From positions 248,001 through 312,000 of the forward strand of contig CAWIQE010000019.1 of NCBI GenBank assembly GCA_963838155.1: a stretch of DNA of 64,000 nucleotides, in the 5' to 3' direction. Below the pieces are notes generated by a model. The model saw only the letters and a list, made by a program, of their open reading frames with translations, did not search any database and was not told the DNA's origin. This document shows, piece after piece, positions 24,230-33,530 of this stretch. The position numbers and the translations under genes were made by a program. Every line of letters begins with the position of its first letter. The first letter of the stretch is position 1. The DNA is from Pararhizobium_B sp963838155. GTDB taxonomy: Bacteria; Pseudomonadota; Alphaproteobacteria; Rhizobiales; Rhizobiaceae.

Positions 24230-24610
24230 ATGTCCGACGTCAAATGCATAGCCCTGATCGCCCACGACCAGAAGAAGGACGACCTGGCGGACTTCACCAG
24301 GGCGCACGCATCCGAACTCGAAGCGTGCCGTATCGTGGCGACCGGCACGACCGGGGGGCGCGTCCTCGACGCCTGTCCCCAGCTCGACGTCAGGCGGCTG
24401 AAGAGCGGCCCCCTCGGCGGCGACCAGCAGATCGGCGCGATGATCGCGACGGGCGAGGTCGACGAGCTGATCTTCTTCGTCGATCCGCTGACGCCCTTGC
24501 CGCACGACGTCGACGTGAAGGCCTTGATGCGGCTGGCGATCGTCTACGACATTCCGATGGCGCTCAACAGGGCGACGGCCGAGCGGCTGCTGGCGGCCGG
24601 AGCGAACTGA
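24230..24610 (+). CDS. mgsA: Methylglyoxal synthase
   Basis: MgsA converts dihydroxyacetone phosphate to methylglyoxal, a bypass of lower glycolysis when phosphate is short. The 126-residue protein has the family start IALIAHDQKKDDL, the phosphate-binding ATGTTGGRVLD, the SGPLGGDQQIGAMI motif with the catalytic Asp and the DPLTPLPHDVDVKAL segment. ATG 24230 follows a GGAAGG-type site. It sits 55 bp upstream of glk, probably in one operon, coupling glucose phosphorylation with overflow control. Confidence 0.95.
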   Translation: MSDVKCIALIAHDQKKDDLADFTRAHASELEACRIVATGTTGGRVLDACPQLDVRRLKSGPLGGDQQIGAMIATGEVDELIFFVDPLTPLPHDVDVKALMRLAIVYDIPMALNRATAERLLAAGAN

Positions 24611-24665
24611 GCCGCCATCGCATTCGGCGGGGCGGCGGCCTGCCGCGCAAGGCAAGAGGAACACC

Positions 24666-25691
24666 ATGCGACCCCCACTGGAAACGGACACGACCTTTTC
24701 GTTCCCCATCCTCATCGGCGACATCGGCGGGACCAATGCGCGTTTCGCCATCCTGGTCGACGCCTATGCGGAGCCGAAAAGCTTCCCGATCATCGCGACG
24801 GCGGACCACGCGACCATCGACGCCGCCATCCAGGCGGGCGTGCTCGACAAGACCTCCGTGCAGCCGAAGACGGCCATCCTGGCGGTCGCCGGCCCGATCG
24901 ACAGCGACGAGATCGACCTTACGAACTGCCCCTGGGTGGTGAAGCCCAGGGAGATGATCTCCGGTCTCGGTTTCGAGGACGTCGTCGTCGTCAACGACTT
25001 CGAGGCGCAGGCGCTGGCGGTGGCGTTCATGGAGGACGAGCATCGCTCGAAGATCGGCGGCGGCGAGATCGACGAGCATTCGTCCCGGGTGGTGCTCGGA
25101 CCGGGCACCGGCCTCGGGGTCGCCGGCCTCGTCAACTGCCGGCACACCTGGATACCGGTCCCCGGCGAGGGCGGCCACGTCGACATGGGGCCGCGCACGA
25201 GGCGCGATTTCGAGATCTTCCCGCATCTGGAGACGATCGAGGGGCGGATCTCGGCCGAGCAGCTGCTGTGCGGGCGCGGCCTCGTCAACATCTACGGCGC
25301 GCTCTGCAAGGCGAACGGGGCCTCGGCGGCGCTGAGGGAGCCGGCCGGGATCACCGCGGCCGCCCTCGACGGATCCGACCCGGCGGCCGCGGAAACCGTG
25401 GCGCTCTTCGCCACCTATCTCGGCCGCTTCGCCGGCGACCTGGCGCTGGTGTTCATGGCGCGCGGCGGCGTCTATCTCGCCGGCGGCATCTCGCAGAGGA
25501 TCATCGCGGCGCTGCGCCAACCCGCCTTTCGCGCGAATTTCGAGGACAAGGCGCCGCACGGCGCGCTCCTGCGCTCCATGCCCACCTATGTGGTGACGCA
25601 CCCGCTGGCGGCACTGTCCGGACTTGCCGCCTATGCCCGCACGCCGGTCCGCTTCGGGGTGGCGACGGACGGACGGCGCTGGAAGGCATAG
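24666..25691 (+). CDS. glk: Glucokinase
   Basis: Glk phosphorylates glucose with ATP. The 341-residue protein of the bacterial glucokinase family has the phosphate loop GDIGGTNARFA (residues about 19-29), AVAGPI, the sugar-binding VVNDFEAQA, the GPGTGLGVAGL loop and PGEGGH with the family Glu and His. The length is normal. It is followed by three tandem RIME-like repeats that separate it from the ABC exporter. Confidence 0.96.
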   Translation: MRPPLETDTTFSFPILIGDIGGTNARFAILVDAYAEPKSFPIIATADHATIDAAIQAGVLDKTSVQPKTAILAVAGPIDSDEIDLTNCPWVVKPREMISGLGFEDVVVVNDFEAQALAVAFMEDEHRSKIGGGEIDEHSSRVVLGPGTGLGVAGLVNCRHTWIPVPGEGGHVDMGPRTRRDFEIFPHLETIEGRISAEQLLCGRGLVNIYGALCKANGASAALREPAGITAAALDGSDPAAAETVALFATYLGRFAGDLALVFMARGGVYLAGGISQRIIAALRQPAFRANFEDKAPHGALLRSMPTYVVTHPLAALSGLAAYARTPVRFGVATDGRRWKA

Positions 25692-25731
25692 CCGAGGCGC
25701 CGCCGGTGCGCGCCATCGCTTTGTTTCGACG

Positions 25732-25886
25732 CAATTCCGGACGGAAAACCGGTTTCCACTTTTCCTGGAATTGAGTTTTGTTTCTCGCAATTCCGGACGG
25801 AAAACCGGTTTCCACTTTTCCTGGAATTGAGTTTTGCTTCTCGCAATTCCGGACGGAAAACCGGTTTCCACTTTTCCTGGAATTGC
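25732..25886. repeat. Three tandem RIME-like module-2 units, 56-bp period
   Basis: The units lie at 25732-25773, 25788-25829 and 25843-25886. Each has outer stem CAATTCC/GGAATTG (extended by GC in the third) and the conserved core GGACGGAAAACCGGTTTCCA. The short linkers between units are nearly identical, so the tandem array arose by unit duplication. A long open frame entering the exporter gene through this array is an artefact. Confidence 0.8.
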
Positions 25887-25912
25887 TCTATAGAGCCCGT
25901 TCGACGAAACGC

Positions 25913-27784
25913 ATGGCCGCCGCCCGGCGGCCGGGATCGGTCTTTTTGTTCGCAAGACGGAAGAAGCAACGGCGCATAGACCCGGATGCCCTCTTCAGCA
26001 TGCTGAAGCGGATCGTCTCGGAAAACGGCCGGGACTACGTGAAGACCTATGCCTTCGCCGTGGCTTGCCTGTTCGTCGTCGCCGGATCGACCGCCTTCAC
26101 GGCCTGGATCATGCAGGACGTGGTGGACGAGGCCTTCGCGAAGCAGCGGGCGGACCTCGTCTGGGTCATCTGCCTCTCCATCCTCGTCGCCTTCGTCCTG
26201 CGCGGGATCGCCTCCTACGGCCAGGCGATCGCTCTGGCGCGGGTCGGGAACAACCTGATCGCGCGGTATCAGCGGCGGCTCTACGAACATCTGATGAAGC
26301 TCAGCGTCGGCTACTTCAGCGAGGCGCGCTCGGCGCAGATCTCGGCGCAGATCAGCCAGAACGTCGCCGGCATCCGCGACGTCATGAACCTGACGGTCAC
26401 GTCGCTCGCGCGCGACGTCCTGACGCTCGTGGCGCTGGTCGCCGTCATGATCGAGCGCGATCCGCTGCTTTCCGCGTTCACCTTCCTCGTCGGTCCGCCG
26501 GTGCTCTATGCCCTGCGCTACATTTCCAAGCGCCTGCGCAGCGCGACGCGGGACGCGGTGGTGATCAACAGCCAGGTTCTGGGTGCCATGCAGGAAACGG
26601 TGCAGGGCATCACCATCGTCAAGGCCTTCACGATGGAACCGCAGCTCGCATCGCGCGTCGAAAGGCTGATCGTGGCGGCGGAGGAGAAGGCGAACCGCAT
26701 CGTCAACCTGACCGAACGCACCTCGCCGCTGACGGAGACGCTCGCCGGGATCGCCATTTCCGGCGTGCTCGCCTATGCCGCCTACAACACGATCTATCGC
26801 GGCATCCTGCCGGGCGCCTTCTTCTCCTTCGTCACGGCGCTGCTGCTCGCCTACGATCCGGCGCGAAAGCTCGCCCGGCTGCAGGTGACGCTCGAACGGG
26901 CCATGGTCAACGCGCGGATGATCTACGAGATCCTCGACACCGAGCCGAACCAGCCGGACGCGCCGGACGCCCCGGAGCTGGCGGTCGAGGGCGGCCGCAT
27001 CGAGCTTCGCGGCGTCTCCTTCAGCTACGGCGGAAGCGGGCCGGTGCTGGACGGCGTCACCTTCACCGCCGAGGCCGGGCGCACCACCGCGCTCGTCGGC
27101 CCGTCGGGAGCCGGCAAGTCGACCGTCATCGCCCTGATCCCGCGGTTCTACGATCCGGCCGCCGGCGAAGTGCTGATCGACGGGCAGGACATCTCCAAGG
27201 TGACGAAGCGGTCGCTGCGCAAGTCCATCGCCTACGTGTCGCAGCAGCCCTACATGTTCGAGGGCACGATCCGCGACAACATCCGCTACGGGCGGCCGGA
27301 GGCGACGGACGCCGAGATCGAGGAGGCCGCGCGCCTCGCCAACGCGCACGACTTCATCCTCGCCCAGCCGGACGGCTACGAGACGCCGGTGGGCGAGAAC
27401 GGGGTGACGCTGTCGGGCGGGCAGCGCCAACGGCTCTCCATCGCGCGCGCCCTGGTGCGCAACGCCCCGATCCTGCTGCTCGACGAGGCGACCTCGGCGC
27501 TCGACACGGAATCGGAGACGATGGTGCAGGCGGCGCTCGACAGGGCGATGGAGGGCCGCACGGTCCTGGTGATCGCCCACCGCCTGTCGACGATCGCGCG
27601 CGCCGACCGGATCGTCGTCATGCAGGACGGCCGCGTGGCCGAGGAAGGCCGCCACGACGACCTCGCCGGGCGCGAGAACGGGCTCTACGCCCGTTTCCAC
27701 AGGATGCAGGCCCTCGGCTTCGCGCCGACCGACGCCATCGACGCCGCCGCGAAGGACAAGAACAGACGGAAGGAGACACCATGA
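25913..27784 (+). CDS. ABC exporter, fused permease and ATPase (MsbA-like)
   Basis: The 623-residue protein has an N-terminal ABC transmembrane domain with six helices (about residues 45-345) and a C-terminal ATPase with Walker A GPSGAGKST, signature LSGGQRQRLS, Walker B ILLLDEATS and the H-loop VIAHRLST. The half-transporter works as a homodimer, as do MsbA and lipid or multidrug exporters. The ATG at 25913 was chosen because upstream codons belong to the repeat array; no strong ribosome-binding site is visible. It overlaps dapB by 4 bp (ATGA), which suggests translational coupling. Confidence 0.92.
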   Translation: MAAARRPGSVFLFARRKKQRRIDPDALFSMLKRIVSENGRDYVKTYAFAVACLFVVAGSTAFTAWIMQDVVDEAFAKQRADLVWVICLSILVAFVLRGIASYGQAIALARVGNNLIARYQRRLYEHLMKLSVGYFSEARSAQISAQISQNVAGIRDVMNLTVTSLARDVLTLVALVAVMIERDPLLSAFTFLVGPPVLYALRYISKRLRSATRDAVVINSQVLGAMQETVQGITIVKAFTMEPQLASRVERLIVAAEEKANRIVNLTERTSPLTETLAGIAISGVLAYAAYNTIYRGILPGAFFSFVTALLLAYDPARKLARLQVTLERAMVNARMIYEILDTEPNQPDAPDAPELAVEGGRIELRGVSFSYGGSGPVLDGVTFTAEAGRTTALVGPSGAGKSTVIALIPRFYDPAAGEVLIDGQDISKVTKRSLRKSIAYVSQQPYMFEGTIRDNIRYGRPEATDAEIEEAARLANAHDFILAQPDGYETPVGENGVTLSGGQRQRLSIARALVRNAPILLLDEATSALDTESETMVQAALDRAMEGRTVLVIAHRLSTIARADRIVVMQDGRVAEEGRHDDLAGRENGLYARFHRMQALGFAPTDAIDAAAKDKNRRKETP

Positions 27785-28611
27785 GCGGAACCGGGACAGA
27801 CGGGGAGATGGGCCTCGTGGTTGTCGGCGCGGCCGGCCGGATGGGGCAGACGCTCGTCCGCGCGGTCTGCGGGATGGACGGGGTGCGGCTCGCCGGGGCG
27901 GTCGAGCGGGAGGGATCGGATTTCTGCGGCCGGGACGCCGGGGAAGTCGCCGGGCTCGGCACTCTCGGCGTGGCGATCACGGACGATCCCCTGAAGGCGT
28001 TCGCGGAGGCCGAGGGCGTGCTGGATTTCACCGTGCCGGCCGCGACGGTCGAGTTCGCCGGGCTGGCCGCGCAGGCGCGCATCGTCCACGTGATCGGCAC
28101 CACCGGCTGCAGCGCGGAGGACGATGCCGGGATCCGGGCGGCTGCGCGCCATGCGCGGATCGTCAAGTCGGGGAACATGAGCCTCGGCGTCAACCTGCTT
28201 TCCGTGCTGGTGCGCCAGGCGGCGAAGGCGCTCGACGGGGATTGGGACATCGAAGTGCTGGAGATGCACCACCGGCACAAGGTGGACGCCCCCTCCGGGA
28301 CCGCGCTGCTGCTCGGAGCGGCGGCGGCGGAGGGGCGCGGCGTCGATCTCGGCGAGAATTCGGTGCGCGTGCGCGACGGGCACACGGGCGAGCGCCAGCG
28401 CGGCTCGATCGGCTTCGCGACGCTGCGCGGCGGATCCGTCGTCGGCGAGCACTCGGTGATCCTCGCCGGCGAGGGCGAGCGCCTGGAGCTGTCCCACAAG
28501 GCGAGCGACCGCTCGATCTTCGCGCGCGGCGCCGTCAAGGCGGCCCTGTGGGCGCGGACGCGCAAGCCCGGCCTCTATTCCATGCTCGACGTGCTCGGGT
28601 TCGCCGAATAG
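27781..28611 (+). CDS. dapB: 4-hydroxy-tetrahydrodipicolinate reductase
   Basis: DapB reduces the first ring product of the lysine/diaminopimelate pathway with NAD(P)H. The 276-residue protein has the nucleotide-binding VVGAAGRMGQTLV, the GTTGCS motif, the catalytic-region sequence EMHHRHKVDAPSGTA and a C-terminal FARGAVKAALW. It starts at ATG 27781 within the stop codon of the ABC gene. Together with dapD it places two lysine-pathway genes in the window. gpmA follows 36 bp downstream. Confidence 0.96.
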   Translation: MSGTGTDGEMGLVVVGAAGRMGQTLVRAVCGMDGVRLAGAVEREGSDFCGRDAGEVAGLGTLGVAITDDPLKAFAEAEGVLDFTVPAATVEFAGLAAQARIVHVIGTTGCSAEDDAGIRAAARHARIVKSGNMSLGVNLLSVLVRQAAKALDGDWDIEVLEMHHRHKVDAPSGTALLLGAAAAEGRGVDLGENSVRVRDGHTGERQRGSIGFATLRGGSVVGEHSVILAGEGERLELSHKASDRSIFARGAVKAALWARTRKPGLYSMLDVLGFAE

Positions 28612-28647
28612 TCTTCCGACCAAATTCGATAAACGAGGAACGCCACC

Positions 28648-29283
28648 ATGTCCGGAACCCTTGTCCTTGTCCGCCACGGGCAGAGCGAATGGAACCTGAA
28701 GAACCTCTTCACCGGCTGGAAGGACCCGGGCCTGACGGACCTCGGCATCAAGGAGGCCGAGGACGGCGCGAAGGCGCTGAAGGACTACGGCATCACCTTC
28801 GACATCGCCTTCACCTCCGCGCTTTCGCGGGCGCAGAAGACCTCGGAGATCATCCTGGACATCATCGGCCAGGGCGACCTCGAGACGATCCGCGACCAGG
28901 CGCTGAACGAGCGCGACTACGGCGACCTGTCCGGCCTCAACAAGGACGACGCCCGCGCCAAATGGGGCGAGGAGCAGGTCCATGTCTGGCGCCGCTCCTA
29001 CGACGTGCCCCCGCCGGGCGGCGAGAGCCTCAAGGATACCGGCGCGCGCGTCTGGCCCTATTACATGACCGAGATCCTGCCGCGGGTCCTGCGCGGCGAG
29101 AAGGTGCTGGTCACGGCGCACGGCAATTCGCTGCGCGCCCTCGTGATGATCCTCGACCGGCTGGATCGCGAGGCGGTCCTGAAGCTCAACCTGGCGACGG
29201 GCGTGCCCATGGTCTACAGGCTCAAGGCCGACTCCACCGTCGCCTCCAAGGACGTGCTCGGCGACATGTCGGGCGCCCACTAG
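28648..29283 (+). CDS. gpmA: 2,3-bisphosphoglycerate-dependent phosphoglycerate mutase
   Basis: GpmA interconverts 3- and 2-phosphoglycerate in glycolysis. The 211-residue protein has the phosphohistidine motif LVRHGQSEWN (His about residue 9), ALNERDYGDLSG, and the second histidine in AHGNSLRAL. The shorter length (211 against about 250 in E. coli) is usual in alphaproteobacteria. It follows dapB closely, probably in one transcript. Confidence 0.96.
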   Translation: MSGTLVLVRHGQSEWNLKNLFTGWKDPGLTDLGIKEAEDGAKALKDYGITFDIAFTSALSRAQKTSEIILDIIGQGDLETIRDQALNERDYGDLSGLNKDDARAKWGEEQVHVWRRSYDVPPPGGESLKDTGARVWPYYMTEILPRVLRGEKVLVTAHGNSLRALVMILDRLDREAVLKLNLATGVPMVYRLKADSTVASKDVLGDMSGAH

Positions 29284-29298
29284 AGCGCCTAATCCAGA

Positions 29299-29334
29299 GC
29301 GTGCCCGCGTTTCACGGAATCGCGAACAGACTCT
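29299..29334. repeat. Partial RIME-like module 1
   Basis: GCGTGCCCGC (29299-29308) and the loop GTTTCACGGAATC match module 1, but the right arm (GCGAACAGAC) no longer pairs well, so this copy is decayed. It lies between the converging gpmA and Ada-like genes. Confidence 0.65.
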
Positions 29335-29359
29335 AATGAGAGCGCACTCTAAGCGCGTT

Positions 29360-30241
29360 TCAGGCGCCGGCCAGCCGGGCGCTCTCCCAGCCGAGCATCG
29401 CCCGCTTGCGCGTCAGGCCCCAGTGATAGCCCGTCAGTTCCCCGGACTTGCCCACCGCGCGGTGGCAGGGGATCACGAAGGACAGCGGGTTCGCCCCGAC
29501 CGCGGCACCGACCGCGCGGGCGGCCGAGGGCCGTCCGACGCTGCGGGCGAGGTCGGAATAGGAGCCGGCCCGGCCGAGCGGGATCCTCAGGAGGGCCTGC
29601 CAGACGCGCAGCTGGAAATCGCTGCCGATCATGACGATGCGCAAGGGTTCTTCCGGGCGCCAGCGGGCGGGATCGAAGACGCGGTCCGCATAGGCGGCGG
29701 TCGCCGCCGGATCGGCGACGAAACCGGCGCGGGGCCAGCGGGCGGACATGTCGTCGAAGGCGGCGGCCTCCTCGCCCTCGTCGGCGAAGGCGAGGCCGGC
29801 GAGCCCCCGGTCGGTCGCCATCAGGAGCGCCGTGCCGAACGGCGACGGGTGATAGCCGTAGCGGATGGTCAGGCCCTCGCCCCGCGCCTTCCAGGTGCCC
29901 GGCGACATCGCCTCGTGGGTGACGAAGAGGTCGTGCAGGCGGCCCGGCCCGGAGTAGCCGACCTCGAAGCTCGCATCGAGCAGCGGCAGGTCCTCCTCGG
30001 CGAGGAGCCGCTTGGCATGGTCGAGCGTCACGGCCTGCAGGAACGCCTTCGGCGAAAGGCCGGCCCAGCGGGTGAACACCTTCTGCAGCTGGGTGGGGGA
30101 CTGGCCGAGGTCGGCGGCGATCCGCTCGAGCGTCGGCTGCGCGCGGTAGTCGAGGGAGATGCGTTCGATGACGCGGCGGACGGTCTCGTAGTCGCCGCCC
30201 GCGGGCGGGATCTCGGTCTGAAGTGTGGCGGCCATGTTCAT
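29360..30241 (-). CDS. Ada-like methylated-DNA--protein-cysteine methyltransferase with AraC HTH
   Basis: The 293-residue protein has an AraC-type helix-turn-helix region (LERIAADLGQSPTQLQKVFTRW, about residues 38-60) followed by an O6-alkylguanine transferase domain with the acceptor cysteine in IPCHRAV and the helix-turn-helix ARAVGAAVGANP. It lacks the N-terminal zinc domain of full Ada that senses methylphosphotriesters, so it repairs O6-methylguanine and may not be an Ada-type inducer. ATG 30241 follows AGGAG. Confidence 0.9.
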   Translation of the reverse strand: MNMAATLQTEIPPAGGDYETVRRVIERISLDYRAQPTLERIAADLGQSPTQLQKVFTRWAGLSPKAFLQAVTLDHAKRLLAEEDLPLLDASFEVGYSGPGRLHDLFVTHEAMSPGTWKARGEGLTIRYGYHPSPFGTALLMATDRGLAGLAFADEGEEAAAFDDMSARWPRAGFVADPAATAAYADRVFDPARWRPEEPLRIVMIGSDFQLRVWQALLRIPLGRAGSYSDLARSVGRPSAARAVGAAVGANPLSFVIPCHRAVGKSGELTGYHWGLTRKRAMLGWESARLAGA

Positions 30242-30326
30242 GGGAAGCTCCTTCGGCCGCCATCAAACACGGCGGCCGAAGCCGCCGCCACCCGATTCTT
30301 GCCCGAAGGAGAGCGAAACGACCGAG

Positions 30327-30824
30327 CTAGCGCCCCCTGACCTTCGAAAGCGCCAGCGAGAAGGCCGAGGCGAAGGTCTCCCGGTCGGCCGGGTTCAGGA
30401 ACGAGCCGATGTCGGTCGACCGGCCTTCGCCGCTCACCTGCATGCCGGTGATGCCGATCTCCTCGTGACGCGCGACGCGGAAGCGCGCCCAGAAGGGGTT
30501 GAAGACGTAGTCCGTGCGCCGGCCGGAGGGCGCGAACTTGTTGATCTCGAGCGACGTCTTCGACACCCGGACCTCCTCGCGCGCCCGCGCCGCGCGGAAA
30601 TTGAGGAAGAAGGCGCCGAACAGCAAGAGGATGTCGAGGCCGCAGAAGCCGAAGACGGGCCAGGCGCCGGCCATCAGGAAGACGAAGCCGTTGACGAGGC
30701 ACAGGCCGCCGAAGACCAGCATCAGGATGGTGAAACCGCGACGGCCGAGCGAGCGGTGCGGCGTGAGCAGCGCCTCGAAAACAGGCCGTTCCTCGATGTC
30801 CCCGTCCGGATTGCGCTCGATCAT
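30327..30824 (-). CDS. DUF2244 domain membrane protein
   Basis: The 165-residue protein matches DUF2244: a short cytoplasmic start (FEALLTPHRSLGRRGF), two adjacent hydrophobic segments (about residues 31-52 and 56-76) and a soluble C-terminal domain with FNPFWARF. The function is unknown. Family members are often found near cytochrome oxidase or nth genes in alphaproteobacteria; here nth is divergent, 22 bp away. Confidence 0.85.
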   Translation of the reverse strand: MIERNPDGDIEERPVFEALLTPHRSLGRRGFTILMLVFGGLCLVNGFVFLMAGAWPVFGFCGLDILLLFGAFFLNFRAARAREEVRVSKTSLEINKFAPSGRRTDYVFNPFWARFRVARHEEIGITGMQVSGEGRSTDIGSFLNPADRETFASAFSLALSKVRGR

Positions 30825-30846
30825 GGGCGTCGATTATAGAGTCCGC

Positions 30847-31626
30847 ATGGAAAAGCCCAACAGCAAAATTGCGGAGAAAGTTCCCGTCGCTTCCGCGGCG
30901 GCCGAAAAGAAGGCCGGACGCCGGCCGCGCAGGCGGTTGCGGAGAAGCCGCTACGGCCGCGACGAGATCGGCGAGATCTTCGCGCGGTTTTCGGTGCAGC
31001 GGCCGGAGCCGAAGGGCGAGCTCGCGCACAGCAACCCCTTCACGCTGCTCGTCGCCGTCGTCCTTTCGGCGCAGGCGACCGACGCCGGCGTCAACCGGGC
31101 GACGAAGCGGCTGTTCGCCGCCGCCGACACGCCGGAGGCGATGCTGTCGCTCGGCGAGGAGCAGGTGCGCGAGCACATCAGGACGATCGGGCTCTACCGC
31201 AACAAGGCGAAGAACGTGATCGCCCTCAGCCGCAGGCTCGTCGACGATTTCGGCGGCACGGTCCCGCACACGCGCGAGGAACTCGTCACCCTGCCGGGCG
31301 TGGGCCGCAAGACCGCAAACGTCGTCCTGTCGATGGCCTTCGGGGAAGCGACCATCGCCGTCGACACCCACATCTTCCGCATCGCCAACCGCATCGGGCT
31401 GGCGCCGGGCGCGACCCCGGACGAGGTGGAGGACAACCTGCTAAGGGTGATCCCGGAACCCTATCTCCGGCACGCCCACCACTGGCTGATCCTGCACGGG
31501 CGGTACTGCTGCAAGGCGCGCAAGCCGGAATGCGAGCGCTGCGTGATTGCGGACCTTTGCAAATACGAGGGGAAGACCTCGGACGTGCCCGCTCCGCTCG
31601 TGGAGCTGCCGCCCCAGATCATCTGA
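30847..31626 (+). CDS. nth: Endonuclease III
   Basis: Nth is a bifunctional DNA glycosylase/AP lyase that removes oxidised pyrimidines. The 259-residue protein has an Arg/Lys-rich leader, the helix-hairpin-helix LPGVGRKTANVVL with the catalytic Lys, the catalytic Asp in AVDTHIFR and the four cysteines of the [4Fe-4S] cluster in C-x6-C-x2-C-x5-C spacing near the end. An alternative start at 30823 would overlap the divergent DUF2244 gene by 2 bp. Confidence 0.95.
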   Translation: MEKPNSKIAEKVPVASAAAEKKAGRRPRRRLRRSRYGRDEIGEIFARFSVQRPEPKGELAHSNPFTLLVAVVLSAQATDAGVNRATKRLFAAADTPEAMLSLGEEQVREHIRTIGLYRNKAKNVIALSRRLVDDFGGTVPHTREELVTLPGVGRKTANVVLSMAFGEATIAVDTHIFRIANRIGLAPGATPDEVEDNLLRVIPEPYLRHAHHWLILHGRYCCKARKPECERCVIADLCKYEGKTSDVPAPLVELPPQII

Positions 31627-31648
31627 CGGGCCGCCGCGGACTGCCGCG

Positions 31649-32389
31649 TCAGGCGCGCGCCACGGACGCCCCGGCCGGGATCGGGAATTCCCGGTCGCGG
31701 GCCGAGATCATCTTGTGCAGGTGCACCATCAGGCCGGCGGCGAAGAGCGGGGTCAGGAGATTGAGCAGCGGCACGACGAGGAAGCCGGCGACGACCAGCC
31801 CGGCGAGGAAGATCGTGACCGCGTATTTCTGCCGGAGGAGGCGCACTTCCTTCTCCGGCCGGTAGCGCATGGCGGCGAACTCGAAGAACTCGCGGCCGAG
31901 GAGGTAGCCGTTGACGAGGAAGAAGGCGAGCACGTTGACGCCGGGCACCACGAGCAGCGCCAGGGCGACGAGGTTGCCGGCGATCACCACGCCCAGGAAG
32001 CGCAGGGTGTAGCCGGCCGCCGCGACGACCGGCAAGGCGCGGCCGACCGGCTCGCCGGCGTAGTCGCGCGCCTCGATGACCTCGGCCACGTCATCGAGAA
32101 AGAGGCCGGCGACGATCGCCGTGACGGGCGCGATCAGCAACGCCAGGGCGAGGCCGAGGCCGATGCTGGCGACGATGCCCACGACGAAGCCGAGCCAGCC
32201 GGCCCAGGCCGGAATTCCCGGCAGCAAGGCCTCCAGCGGCGGCAGGGCGAAGCGGGTGAAGGCGGCCTCGATGCCGAACCAGGCGGCAGCGAGGAGCAGG
32301 ATCGTCACGCCGAGCATTTTCCAGAAGGCGGACCGGGTCTCCGGTGCCAGGAGGTTGCGGCCGGCAAGGCGGGTGGCCTCGAGGATCAT
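31649..32389 (-). CDS. EI24/CysZ-like membrane protein
   Basis: The 246-residue protein fits the EI24 domain family that includes the sulfate permease CysZ. It has about six hydrophobic segments (near residues 24-46, 60-95, 122-160, 190-220) and the family-like NGYLLGREFFEFAAMRY with R/E pairs before LRQKYAVTIFLAG. It is convergent with nth. Sulfate transport is a family-based guess. A TTG two codons upstream is an alternative start. Confidence 0.8.
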   Translation of the reverse strand: MILEATRLAGRNLLAPETRSAFWKMLGVTILLLAAAWFGIEAAFTRFALPPLEALLPGIPAWAGWLGFVVGIVASIGLGLALALLIAPVTAIVAGLFLDDVAEVIEARDYAGEPVGRALPVVAAAGYTLRFLGVVIAGNLVALALLVVPGVNVLAFFLVNGYLLGREFFEFAAMRYRPEKEVRLLRQKYAVTIFLAGLVVAGFLVVPLLNLLTPLFAAGLMVHLHKMISARDREFPIPAGASVARA

Positions 32390-32486
32390 CGGCAAAGTTT
32401 CCGTTGACAGACTGGCAGCATGTAGGGACTAACATGGGCACCCGCAATGCCCGACACCTGCCATCCAGGGGACAAGACAAAGCTTC

Positions 32487-33479
32487 ATGAAGACAACGGA
32501 CGTCCTGTGCGTCGGCAACGCCATCGTCGACATCATCGCGCGTTGCGACGACGCGTTTCTGACCCGAAACGGGATCATCAAGGGCGCGATGAACCTCATC
32601 GACGCCGAGCGCGCGGAACGCCTCTACGAGCGCATGGGGCCGGCGATCGAGACGTCGGGCGGGAGCGCCGGAAACACGGCGGCCGGCATCGCCTCCTTCG
32701 GCGGCAAGGCGGCCTTCTTCGGCAAGGTCGCGCGCGACCAGCTCGGCGACATCTACGGCCACGACATCCGCGCCCAGGGCGTCGCCTTCGCCACGCCGCC
32801 GCTCGACGCCCCTCCTCCGACGGCCCGCTCGATGATCTTCGTCACTCCGGACGGCGAGCGCTCGATGAACACCTATCTCGGCGCGTGCATCGAACTCGGC
32901 GCCGACGACGTCGAGGAAGCGGTGGTCGCATCGAGCAGGCTCACCTATTTCGAAGGCTATCTATGGGATCCGCCGCGGGCCAAGGAGGCGATCCGGGAAT
33001 GCGCGAGGATCGCCCACGAGAACGGCGGCGAGGTGGCGATGACGCTGTCCGACCCGTTCTGCGTCGGACGCTACCGCGACGAATTTCTCCACCTCATGCG
33101 CTCCGGCACGGTCGACATCGTCTTCGCCAACGAGGCGGAAGCGCTCTCGCTCTACGAGACCGAGGACCTCGAGCAGGTGCTGCGCAGCATGGAGAACGAT
33201 TGCCGGGTCGCGATCGTCACCCGAAGCGAAAAGGGTTCCATCATCCTGGGCGACGACGAGCGCGTCGACATTCCCGCCGCCCCGATCAGGGAATTGGTCG
33301 ACAGCACCGGCGCCGGCGACCTCTATGCGGCGGGGTTCCTGTACGGCTACACGCGGCAGATGGCATACGAGACATGCGGACGGCTCGGAAGCCTCGCGGC
33401 GGCACACATCATTCAACAGGTGGGGCCGCGCCCGACGCGCTCGCTCGGCGAGATCGCACGCGATTCCGGACTGCTCTGA
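32487..33479 (+). CDS. PfkB family carbohydrate/adenosine kinase
   Basis: The 330-residue kinase has the N-terminal CVGNAIVDIIAR, the substrate motif GGSAGNTAAGIASFGG and the C-terminal anion-hole signature DSTGAGDLYAAGFLYG with the catalytic Asp. It is closest in style to bacterial adenosine kinase-like or sugar kinases found beside grpE/hrcA in rhizobia. It is convergent with grpE. The substrate cannot be fixed from sequence. Confidence 0.9.
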   Translation: MKTTDVLCVGNAIVDIIARCDDAFLTRNGIIKGAMNLIDAERAERLYERMGPAIETSGGSAGNTAAGIASFGGKAAFFGKVARDQLGDIYGHDIRAQGVAFATPPLDAPPPTARSMIFVTPDGERSMNTYLGACIELGADDVEEAVVASSRLTYFEGYLWDPPRAKEAIRECARIAHENGGEVAMTLSDPFCVGRYRDEFLHLMRSGTVDIVFANEAEALSLYETEDLEQVLRSMENDCRVAIVTRSEKGSIILGDDERVDIPAAPIRELVDSTGAGDLYAAGFLYGYTRQMAYETCGRLGSLAAAHIIQQVGPRPTRSLGEIARDSGLL

Positions 33480-33530
33480 GCCCGAAGGGGCTCGCGCCCG
33501 AGGCGCGGCCCCCGGTTTCAGGCACCAGTT

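Noticed and set aside
25778..25912. Longer N-terminus for the ABC exporter and short peptides containing RTENRFPLFLE
   Set aside because: These translations come from the repeat core and recur wherever the repeat occurs; they are not protein-coding.
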